From contig DDSA01000056.1 of the NCBI GenBank assembly GCA_002343715.1, forward strand, positions 17,004 to 24,100: a DNA stretch of 7,097 nt, given 5' to 3'. Made by a program: the position numbers and the translations under genes. The DNA is from Phycisphaerales bacterium UBA2402. GTDB lineage: Bacteria > Planctomycetota > Phycisphaerae > Phycisphaerales > UBA1924. A model generated the notes under the pieces. It did no database searches and had not been told where the DNA came from. It was given only the letters and a program-made list of their open reading frames with translations. Of this stretch, positions 1 to 4,972 are shown one piece after another (positions within the stretch are counted from its first letter, which is position 1; the number at the start of each line of letters is the position of its first letter).

Positions 1-14
1 AAGTTCCCCCTTTT

Positions 15-31
15 CCCCCCCCCCCCCCCCC
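15..31. repeat. 17-C homopolymer near window edge
   Basis: An uninterrupted run of 17 C follows a C5-T4 stretch at 6-14, so positions 6-31 contain only C and T. Homopolymers this long are rare in GC-rich bacterial genomes outside phase-variable loci. No reading frame with a recognisable product crosses it. Its position at the very edge of the window also fits an assembly or sequencing artefact, since poly-G read tails appear as poly-C on the opposite strand. The run itself is certain; its biological reality is not. Confidence 0.6.
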
Positions 32-754
32 GGTGCGGGATCGTACCCTATTACGGACACAAAAGTCCATTTATGCTCTCGTACCACTTCGAGTCAGGAA
101 CGGGCGTGCCGAAAGGGCAACCTCGCGTGGTTGCAGTTGCCCGTAGATGTTCACTCGCAGTCTACTCGCCGGCGTCAATGAACTTCAGATACGTCGGGCG
201 AACGTCGCGGCGACCAACAAGGCGGAATACTCGGACTCCCGTATCTTGGGAGATTGAACGAAACGTGGAGCATCTCCGAGATGGCAACGAAGACCACTGC
301 GGTCGGCACATCGTTTAGGCGCGGGCAGAGCCCGTGATACGACCCTGAGCCGGATCGGTCATCGTCACACGTATCGATCCTTGTCGTTCACAAACCCGCC
401 CCAACGCCATGCTTCGCGCTTCGTGTTCAACGATGTGTCATACCTGCCATGCTTCTACGATTGTCGCCATTCGTTGATGCGGGTTGTGATCGGTCTGCTG
501 TTTGCTGAGACTGAGCCGGACATGAGTACTCTGGCGGGAACATGGAATCTACATCAACAGGCGTTGAACTTTCTGTAGATCATCAGTCACTGAAGTCCCT
601 GTTGCAAAGCAGATCAGAAAGGTAGATGAAGGGGCACTCGAATTCACGAATCGGGCGACGATGTTCCCTGACATCGGATGTCCGTCCGATGCGGGTGAAT
701 TCGAGTCCTGGGCTCGTGTGAACTCTCGCACTATCAGAAAATGCCGAGCATGAT
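32..754. other. Region without a convincing gene
   Basis: Only short open frames occur here: plus-strand frames of 81 codons (73-318) and 65 codons (381-578, TTG start), and minus-strand frames of 60-70 codons that run into the end of the amidohydrolase gene. None shows a family motif, a ribosome-binding site or convincing codon bias. Base composition is visibly less GC-rich than in the flanking genes. Small hairpins are present, for example CGGGC-AGA-GCCCG near 322-334, and a larger nested inverted repeat lies at 636-706. The stretch could be a decayed gene or a 3' intergenic region. No protein remnant could be identified. Confidence 0.55.
636..706. repeat. Nested inverted repeat downstream of the hydrolase
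   Basis: The outer arms are perfect 12-base complements, ACTCGAATTCAC at 636-647 and GTGAATTCGAGT at 695-706. Inside the 47-base loop is a second perfect hairpin, CATCGGA at 672-678 and TCCGATG at 685-691, with a 6-base loop. Another inverted pair, CTTTCTG at 569-575 and CAGAAAG at 615-621, lies just to the left. The repeat begins 49 bases past the stop codon of the minus-strand hydrolase gene. It may therefore be a 3' UTR structure or a processing or termination element for that transcript. No U-tract follows on the minus strand, so it is not a classical intrinsic terminator. A small structured RNA or a palindromic repeat element is equally possible. Confidence 0.6.
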
Positions 755-1861
755 TCAAACCTTCGCCGCATCGTGATACAGCACGCGCAGAAGGTCCGCG
801 GGCATGGAGAAGCCTCGGAGCCGCGGCGCGGACATCGGGCCGTGCGCGGCGGGATCCACCATCATCAGATCGGGATCGGCGATGGGGCTTTCGCCCTCGT
901 AGGCGGTCTCGAACATGAGTCGGAGGGCGGCGTAGCGGCTGGCGTAAAGCGTGAAGGCCGAGGCGGGGCTGTCGGCGAGGTCGCCCATCGGGTGTGCCGG
1001 CGCGCCCTGCTTTGGGCTGAGGTGTTCATCGGTGGTCACGATGTCACTGCCGAAGAGGATGCGGCCGCGCCAACGGGAGAAGAAGCGCAGCACACGCTCG
1101 CGCGGGTGCTTGCTCAGTTCGCGCACCACCCACTTGGTGGCGCTGGTGTCGAGCCGGAGGTTGGGGTGGCGCGCCATGAGTCCGTCGAGGAAGTCCAGGT
1201 CTTCGGCGTATCCCCCCATGTGGGCCGCGTACCACGTCGTGTCGCGGAATCGTTCAAGCATCACCTCCAGCCCGCGGTAGTGGTCGATTTTGCGGCCGTA
1301 CACGGCGGCATCGGCGTACTTGGTGGCGAACCAGGTGTCCGGGTCGGCGATGTGGACCATGACGCTCATGCCCAGACGCTGCGCCTCTTCGACGTGACGC
1401 ACACGCCAGGCCCCGTCGAACTCGACCATGTCGCGCCCCGCATCGCCGGGGAAGAACTCCCGCAGCCGGGGCGCGTTCCAGAGTTTGATCATGGTGGCGC
1501 CGTGATCGCCGTGGAACCTCCGGATGTCTTCGATGAATCCCTCCGTCATCGCCTTGGCGCGGTCCGGTGCTCGAAAGTCGGGGAAGGCGATAAACTCGAC
1601 CATGTCGCCCAGGACTTTCCGAACCGCCGGTGCCTCGCAGAGTCTCACCATCGTGACCACCCGTTCGATGCCGAACAACCGGGCCACATCGCGCCAGATG
1701 ACCGATGCATCGGTGCCGTTGACGTGGGTATGGAAGTCGGTGATGGGTGCGGGAGGCGGGCCCAACCGAGCGGCGACATCGGCGTAGTCCACGCCGAATC
1801 GATTGGCGGCGGTACAAGGCTTGGAACCCGAGGTGGTGAAGAATGAACCGGCATCCTGCAT
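755..1861 (-). CDS. Amidohydrolase-2 family metal-dependent hydrolase
   Basis: This predicted 368-residue cytoplasmic TIM-barrel hydrolase belongs to the amidohydrolase-related group (Amidohydro_2 type). These enzymes hydrolyse or decarboxylate small organic substrates using one divalent metal. Visible metal-site elements, in family order, are the HxH pair in DFHTHVNG (His44, His46), a candidate lysine ligand in MIKLWN (Lys126), His170 in VMVHIADP, His214 in YAAHMGG, and Asp273 in LFGSDI. There is no signal peptide or membrane segment. The length is normal for the family. The ATG at 1861 is the only ATG before the HxH motif. A GTG at 1792 (residue 24) is a reasonable alternative and would leave room for a promoter. 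The gene is divergent from the glycosyltransferase and shares CATG with it. The substrate cannot be read from the sequence. A long antisense frame on the plus strand is a shadow. Confidence 0.88.
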   Translation of the reverse strand: MQDAGSFFTTSGSKPCTAANRFGVDYADVAARLGPPPAPITDFHTHVNGTDASVIWRDVARLFGIERVVTMVRLCEAPAVRKVLGDMVEFIAFPDFRAPDRAKAMTEGFIEDIRRFHGDHGATMIKLWNAPRLREFFPGDAGRDMVEFDGAWRVRHVEEAQRLGMSVMVHIADPDTWFATKYADAAVYGRKIDHYRGLEVMLERFRDTTWYAAHMGGYAEDLDFLDGLMARHPNLRLDTSATKWVVRELSKHPRERVLRFFSRWRGRILFGSDIVTTDEHLSPKQGAPAHPMGDLADSPASAFTLYASRYAALRLMFETAYEGESPIADPDLMMVDPAAHGPMSAPRLRGFSMPADLLRVLYHDAAKV

Positions 1862-3035
1862 GACAGAGACTGTACAACCCGCGACTCTGCCGCGAACCGA
1901 CCCCCACGCCCCCCGCCGGGCACGGATCGCCCTTGTTCACGACTGGTGCTGCGGGTTGCGCGGCGGTGAGCGTGTTCTGGATTCAATCGTGCGGGCGTTG
2001 TCGCCCAACCACGAGATCGCGGCGCTCTTCGTCATGTTCGATGACGGGAGGCCGCTGACGCCTGCGGTGGATTCGCTGCGGAGGGTCGTGTCGTGGGTAG
2101 GGAGGTTGCCGCTTGCGTCCACCAGATTGCGCCGGCACCTTTTTCCGTTGTACCCAGCGGCGGTGGAGGATCTTTCGAGACGCGTGGAGACGGAGCACGC
2201 TGGAAAGCCGTTCGATATCTTGATATCGACGAGTTCCGCGGCGGTCAAGGGGTTGCGCCCGCCGCGGGGCGTTCCACACCTCTGCTACTTGCACAGCCCG
2301 GCGAGGTACGTCTGGTCGCTGGGCGCGGACTATGAACGGGGGAGTCTGGTGCGGCGGGTCGGGCTTCGGCTCTTCCGCGAGCGGTTCAAACGGTGGGACG
2401 CGGCGACAGCGGCGAATGTCACGTGTTTTCTCGCGAACTCTTCGCATACCGCGGCGGAGGCGCAGCGCTGCTACGGGCGCGGGGCGAAGGTACTCTACCC
2501 GGCCGCACGAACCGAGTTCTATACACCCGGCGAATCAGGTGAGCGGGATGACTACTGGCTGGTTGTCGCGGCGCTGGAACCGTACAAACGGGTCGATCTC
2601 GCGGTTCGCGCGGCGAACGAAACGGGCAAGCGTCTGGTGGTGGTGGGGGATGGGACCGCGAGGAATGAATTGCGGGCAATCGCGGGGCCCACCGTCGAGT
2701 TCGCGGGTCGCATCGGGGACGGAGCGCTCCGAGAGCATTACCGGCGAGCGCGACTCCTGCTCTTTCCGCAAATCGAGGATTTCGGCATCGTGGCCGTGGA
2801 GGCACAGGCGTGCGGGTGCCCTGTTGTCGCTTTTCGTGCGGGAGGAGCGCTCAACACCGTCTCCGATGGAGTGACCGGGGTGCTCTTCACCGAACAATCG
2901 CCTTCTGCGATCCTGAACGCCGCTGCATCGTGCCCGGTACCGGAAGTGGCGGCGTGTCGGAGTTGGGTGGAACGCTTTTCGGAGAGCGCCTTCGCGTCGG
3001 AATTCCGGCGGCACATCAGCACCATGCTGAAGTAA
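1860..3035 (+). CDS. GT4-like glycosyltransferase (GT-B fold)
   Basis: A 391-residue retaining glycosyltransferase of the family 4 type, likely using a nucleotide-sugar donor to extend a polysaccharide, lipopolysaccharide or glycolipid on the cytoplasmic face of the membrane. The N-terminal Rossmann half opens with IALVHDWCCGLRGGERVL (about residues 23-40), the acceptor-side glycine loop of this group. The conserved CYLHSPARYVW segment is at about 142-152. The C-terminal half begins near WLVVAALEPYKRVD and holds the VVVGDG strand. The EX7E-type donor site is EDFGIVAVEAQACGCPVVA (Glu306 and Glu314), followed by the RAGGAL loop. I chose the ATG at 1860. An in-frame ATG at 1803 would add 19 non-conserved residues antisense to the hydrolase. 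No Shine-Dalgarno sequence is apparent. The stop lies 4 bases from the convergent flavin-reductase gene. The donor sugar and acceptor are unknown. Confidence 0.9.
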   Translation: MTETVQPATLPRTDPHAPRRARIALVHDWCCGLRGGERVLDSIVRALSPNHEIAALFVMFDDGRPLTPAVDSLRRVVSWVGRLPLASTRLRRHLFPLYPAAVEDLSRRVETEHAGKPFDILISTSSAAVKGLRPPRGVPHLCYLHSPARYVWSLGADYERGSLVRRVGLRLFRERFKRWDAATAANVTCFLANSSHTAAEAQRCYGRGAKVLYPAARTEFYTPGESGERDDYWLVVAALEPYKRVDLAVRAANETGKRLVVVGDGTARNELRAIAGPTVEFAGRIGDGALREHYRRARLLLFPQIEDFGIVAVEAQACGCPVVAFRAGGALNTVSDGVTGVLFTEQSPSAILNAAASCPVPEVAACRSWVERFSESAFASEFRRHISTMLK

Positions 3036-3039
3036 ACAA

Positions 3040-3513
3040 CTATTGGCCGGATTCGCGGGCGGCAGTCTCGTGGCGCGCGGGACGTGCCGCGAGCACCCGG
3101 CCGATGAAGATCTCGCAATCACCTTCAAGGTCCAGATGGCGGACCACTTCACAATCCAGGAGAAGGCACCCACGCACAAGCAGTGGCGAGCCGGAGACCA
3201 ACTTTTCCGTCGGCACACAATCGAAGGGGTCCGTATCGCGCGGGCGTCCGCTGTCGGCGAACTTCTTGAGGATCAGCCTGTCCCGGGTTTCAACCTGCGA
3301 AAGGCCAAAGGCGTGGCTGTCACGAACCAATGGACTGACCCAATGCCCCTTGGGAATGGCCACACACACCATCGGTGGAGTGAACGAACATGTCTGCACC
3401 GAGTTCACGATGATCCCCGTGCGTCTCCCATCGAACTGAGCAGCAAAGACATAGGAGCCGCCCGGAATCTGCCGGAGTGTTCGCTCTATCTCGCTGGTAC
3501 GTGAGTCTTGCAT
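3040..3513 (-). CDS. Flavin reductase domain protein
   Basis: A small 157-residue protein with the pattern of the flavin reductase-like, FMN-binding split-barrel family. The N-terminal segment LRQIPGGSYVFAAQFDGRRTG resembles the family opening, in which a short helix leads into the first barrel strand. It is followed by IIVNSVQTCSFTPPMVCVAIPKG (about 34-56), the flavin-contacting strand and loop, and by HAFGLSQV. Near the end is GDCEIFIGRVLAARP (about 131-145), matching the family's GDH-x-IFVGRV strand with the His replaced by Cys. Family members bind FMN and either reduce free flavin with NAD(P)H or act as electron-transfer flavoproteins. The ATG at 3513 is preceded by a GGGGGGAA tract at good spacing. 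A GTG at 3540 in the same frame is the alternative start and would give 166 residues. The gene stands alone, convergent with the glycosyltransferase. Its reaction partner is unknown. Confidence 0.82.
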   Translation of the reverse strand: MQDSRTSEIERTLRQIPGGSYVFAAQFDGRRTGIIVNSVQTCSFTPPMVCVAIPKGHWVSPLVRDSHAFGLSQVETRDRLILKKFADSGRPRDTDPFDCVPTEKLVSGSPLLVRGCLLLDCEVVRHLDLEGDCEIFIGRVLAARPARHETAARESGQ

Positions 3514-3517
3514 TGAG

Positions 3518-3525
3518 TTCCCCCC
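3518..3525 (-). promoter_or_regulatory. Purine-rich ribosome binding site candidate
   Basis: On the minus strand GGGGGGAA lies directly upstream of the ATG at 3513, with 6 bases between the G-run and the ATG. It is not a textbook AGGAGG but is the most Shine-Dalgarno-like tract ahead of any gene in the window. It is the main reason for preferring this start over the GTG at 3540, which lies upstream of the tract. Confidence 0.35.
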
Positions 3526-3695
3526 ATCCGTCTGGTTCACTCCGTTCTCAGCGCTTCATGTCGTTCGTGCAAAATCCAAACATAATGAGTTCGTGCTCCT
3601 ACAGGTCCGCCATTGAACTTAGCACAACACACTGTGATCGATGGCTTCAATAAACACCAAACAAATACAGATTATCTACGCTTCATCCACCGAAA

Positions 3696-3714
3696 ATGAA
3701 CAAAGTGGGTTCAT
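3696..3714. promoter_or_regulatory. Perfect dyad with AAAGTGG core
   Basis: ATGAAC (3696-3701) and GTTCAT (3709-3714) are perfect 6-base inverted arms flanking the 7-base centre AAAGTGG. The centre matches the AAAGTG[T/G] box reported for MraZ in Mollicutes. The dyad sits about 50 bases upstream of the four-box array ahead of mraZ, in the intergenic space shared with the divergent flavin-reductase gene. It could be an auxiliary MraZ site or an operator for another regulator. The symmetry and the box match are both short enough to occur by chance. Confidence 0.3.
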
Positions 3715-3765
3715 GTTGCTCTCAATAATGCCAAGACTTGACTTTTTTCGTTCAAAATGGTCTCG

Positions 3766-3802
3766 AAAGTGTCGAATGGTGTTGCATTGTGTCGAAAAGT
3801 GT
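3766..3802 (+). promoter_or_regulatory. Putative MraZ operator: four boxes, 10-base period
   Basis: Four 7-base boxes begin exactly 10 bases apart: AAAGTGT (3766), ATGGTGT (3776), ATTGTGT (3786) and AAAGTGT (3796). GTGT is invariant, with its first G at 3769, 3779, 3789 and 3799. MraZ is known to bind tandem boxes upstream of its own gene: TGGGN with 5-base spacers in E. coli, and AAAGTG[T/G] repeats in Mollicutes. The first and last boxes match the latter exactly, and the period matches both. The array overlaps the -35 element and spacer of the candidate mraZ promoter, as expected for autorepression by a ring-shaped MraZ oligomer. The repeat is seen directly; binding is inferred. Confidence 0.7.
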
Positions 3803-3809
3803 GTAGACT
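3782..3809 (+). promoter_or_regulatory. Candidate mraZ promoter
   Basis: TTGCAT (3782-3787) and TAGACT (3804-3809) are separated by 16 bases. They resemble sigma-70 type -35 and -10 hexamers, with four matches each to the consensus. The MraZ-like boxes cover the -35 and the spacer. Transcription from about 3816 would give a leader of roughly 170 bases before mraZ. A TTGACT at 3738-3743 is a better -35 by itself but has no good -10 at proper spacing. Confidence 0.4.
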
Positions 3810-3830
3810 TCCCAGGTCGGTTCGGATAGA

Positions 3831-3865
3831 TGGGCTTGGGTGAGGTGTTTGGGTTAAGTGTGGGT
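3831..3865 (+). repeat. TGGGY cluster and 13-base tandem repeat in mraZ leader
   Basis: TGGGC (3831) and TGGGT (3837, 3850, 3861) give four TGGGY motifs in 35 bases. Within this, TTGGGTGAGGTGT (3836-3848) and TTGGGTTAAGTGT (3849-3861) are adjacent direct repeats matching at 11 of 13 positions. TGGGN is the published E. coli MraZ box, though these copies are not evenly spaced at 10 bases (offsets 6, 13 and 11). They could be a second MraZ site downstream of the promoter or a G-rich leader element. The repeat is real, but its role is uncertain. Confidence 0.45.
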
Positions 3866-3927
3866 GTAATGAGCACAGGTTGCGAGTCGGGAATAGAAAA
3901 GCCTGACCAACAACGTCGAAGAGCGAG

Positions 3928-3945
3928 CCGTGAACTTGGTCACGG
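3928..3945 (+). other. Leader hairpin upstream of mraZ
   Basis: CCGTGA (3928-3933) pairs perfectly with TCACGG (3940-3945) around a 6-base loop, 42 bases before the mraZ ATG. A weaker stem, GTCGGG with CCTGAC, lies just upstream at roughly 3886-3907. No known riboswitch family was recognised. The structures may simply shape the long 5' leader. Confidence 0.35.
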
Positions 3946-3987
3946 TAAGCGGTTGAGAAGGACTGGGGATCGGACGGGTTCGAAAGC

Positions 3988-4482
3988 ATGATCTTCACCG
4001 GGCATGCCGAACTGACGATCGACGCGAAGCAGCGGATGGCCATCCCGGCCAAGCATCGCGCCAGGCACAACGCGGAACGGGATGGGGCGGCTTGGTATTG
4101 CGTTCCGTGGGGTCGCCGCAAGTTGATGCTGTACACGGAGAAGCGGTTTGAAGAAATGGCGGAGCGGGGAGAGTTTACCCTGACTCCGGACGACGAGACA
4201 AGCGACCGAGCCTCAAACTTCTTCGGGATGTGCGAACGGCTGGAGCCGGACTCGGCGGGACGGATCATCATCCCGGCGGGGCACAAGAAGATCGCGGGGA
4301 TCGGGGAGAGCGTGGTGGTGGTGGGGTGTGGCAAGTACCTTGAGGTGTGGGATCACGACGCCTGGGTGAACGGACTGGAAGAGCGGTTTGATTCTCTGAA
4401 GAAGGAGATCAACCAGTCGGGAACGAAGAGCAAACAACCGGGAACGCAGGACGCGAACCCGGAGCACACGAAGGGCCAATGA
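3988..4482 (+). CDS. mraZ: MraZ, dcw-cluster transcriptional regulator
   Basis: A 164-residue protein with the tandem AbrB/MraZ-like swapped-hairpin domains of MraZ, a nucleoid-associated repressor that binds repeated boxes in its own promoter and controls the division and cell wall gene cluster. The first domain opens with FTGHAELTIDAKQRMAIPAKHR (residues 3-24). The second carries ERLEPDSAGRIIIPAGHK (about 83-100), followed by VVVVGCGKYLEVWDHDAW (about 109-126), a strongly diagnostic block. The usual DxKGR and DxxGR motifs appear as DAKQR, with Gly replaced by Gln, and DSAGR. Residues after about 142 form a polar, low-complexity tail, making it longer than the typical 140-150 residues. No clear Shine-Dalgarno precedes the ATG. 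A four-box operator lies about 190 bases upstream. Unusually, rsmH does not follow. Confidence 0.95.
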   Translation: MIFTGHAELTIDAKQRMAIPAKHRARHNAERDGAAWYCVPWGRRKLMLYTEKRFEEMAERGEFTLTPDDETSDRASNFFGMCERLEPDSAGRIIIPAGHKKIAGIGESVVVVGCGKYLEVWDHDAWVNGLEERFDSLKKEINQSGTKSKQPGTQDANPEHTKGQ

Positions 4483-4504
4483 CGGCCGATCCGTGTTAAG
4501 AATC

Positions 4505-4552
4505 GCTCGGAACAGACGGAAACGTTTTTTCCGAGCATTGCCCGAAAGGGCA
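4505..4552 (+). terminator. Tandem hairpins after mraZ
   Basis: GCTCGGAA (4505-4512) pairs perfectly with TTCCGAGC (4529-4536). Inside, CGGAAA (4517-4522) can compete for TTTCCG (4528-4533). Two bases later a compact hairpin, TGCCC-GAAA-GGGCA (4539-4552), has a stable GNRA tetraloop. The pair starts 22 bases past the mraZ stop. The only T-run (4525-4530) lies inside the first stem, so this is not a classical intrinsic terminator. It could end or stabilise the mraZ transcript, and the two competing stems give it the look of an attenuator. Confidence 0.4.
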
Positions 4553-4787
4553 CAAGATTTGGTGACGTTGGCCGACAAAAGGCCCTCCGGCGATTTGTTC
4601 CTCGCTCGGCGGGCCATCCGGGGACCAAGAACGATTTTTGGACCACAGGTGTCGGCGCCATGGGCGGAGAACGATGCGGTGCAGGATGCGCCGCGAACGA
4701 CCGACCCACCCCCGCGGGCCTCGCGCGTTGCGCGACCGCCGCGGCGGGAAGCGCCGACAACGCTCCTCCTCGGCGGCTAACCCACGT

Positions 4788-4814
4788 GCTCGGCGGACAG
4801 CCACGCCGCCGAGC
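4788..4814. repeat. GC-rich 9-bp inverted repeat
   Basis: GCTCGGCGG (4788-4796) and CCGCCGAGC (4806-4814) are perfect complements around a 9-base loop. They can be extended by one wobble pair and one GC pair, and CTTTA follows. A second copy of CTCGGCGG at 4769-4776 could pair with the same right arm. A weak terminator on the plus strand is possible. Confidence 0.4.
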
Positions 4815-4900
4815 GCTTTACTCGTACAAGCCACCACCCGGCGGCGGGGGCCATCCACCACCACCTTCCTACTCCCCTGTCGCCACACTCCGCCCAGCGC

Positions 4901-4924
4901 CACCGCGTTGGGCGGTGTCTTTTC
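4901..4924 (+). terminator. Weak intrinsic terminator candidate
   Basis: CACCGC (4901-4906) pairs with GCGGTG (4912-4917) across a 5-base loop and is followed immediately by TCTTTTC. This is the best intrinsic-terminator-like arrangement in the spacer, although the stem has only 6 pairs and the T-tract is short. An alternative stem, CGCCCA (4891-4896) with TGGGCG (4909-4914), competes for the same bases. It would isolate the dehydratase gene from upstream transcription. Confidence 0.35.
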
Positions 4925-4930
4925 AGGGGT

Positions 4931-4944
4931 GAGTCAGGTGACTC
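4931..4944. promoter_or_regulatory. Perfect dyad upstream of the dehydratase
   Basis: GAGTCAGGTGACTC is a perfect 6-base inverted repeat with a 2-base centre, ending 28 bases before the dehydratase ATG. The position and compact symmetry suit an operator for a dimeric regulator. A TACGAT at 4955-4960 could be a -10 element 12 bases before the start codon, but no good -35 was found. The regulator is unknown. Confidence 0.35.
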
Positions 4945-4972
4945 TTGTCTCCGGTACGATTCACCACCCTTC

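Larger units (their letters stand above)
4483..4972. other. Hairpin-rich spacer without a convincing gene
   Basis: These 490 bases lie where rsmH normally follows mraZ. Open frames exist in several phases, including a GTG-started 95-codon frame at 4493-4780 and frames at 4638-5189 and 4660-4932. They encode Pro- and Arg-rich sequence with no family motif, and they overlap one another, as expected of random GC-rich DNA. At the mraZ stop, an ATG overlapping in ATGA opens a 6-codon frame (MTADPC, 4479-4499). Notable structures include arms at 4505-4536, a GAAA-loop hairpin at 4539-4552, TCGCGC-GTT-GCGCGA at 4721-4735, and further elements at 4788-4814, 4901-4924 and 4931-4944. A structured RNA or eroded coding DNA is possible; neither is shown. 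Confidence 0.5.

Noticed and set aside
162..311. A 49-codon minus-strand frame starting at ATG 311 whose C-terminal half looks protein-like
   Set aside because: It is too short, has no ribosome-binding site or recognised family, and a neighbouring frame looks equally plausible. It could be a remnant, but this cannot be shown.
549..758. A 69-codon minus-strand frame starting at TTG in TTGA overlap with the hydrolase stop
   Set aside because: The overlap resembles translational coupling, but the frame runs through the nested inverted repeat, has no motif, and competes with another short frame in the same place.
773..1846. A 357-codon open frame on the plus strand opposite the hydrolase gene
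   Set aside because: It is antisense to a gene with clear metal-site motifs. Its translation is His-, Val- and Gly-rich with no family pattern, as expected from a GC-rich antisense frame.
1803..1859. An upstream in-frame ATG extending the glycosyltransferase by 19 residues
   Set aside because: The extension is not conserved-looking and lies antisense inside the hydrolase gene. The ATG at 1860 already precedes the domain by about 20 residues.
3975..3990. A GGGTTCGAAA sequence resembling a tRNA T-loop just before mraZ
   Set aside because: No matching T-stem, anticodon arm or acceptor stem could be formed around it.
4493..4780. A GTG-started 95-codon frame shortly after mraZ
   Set aside because: It carries hairpins at its 5' end, its C-terminal part is Pro/Arg-rich and low in information, and there is no RsmH motif or other family signal.
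4836..4860. A GGGGH-like stretch reminiscent of the RsmH SAM-binding motif
   Set aside because: The surrounding residues are mostly Pro and Ser and nothing else of RsmH is present. GC-rich codon runs explain the match.
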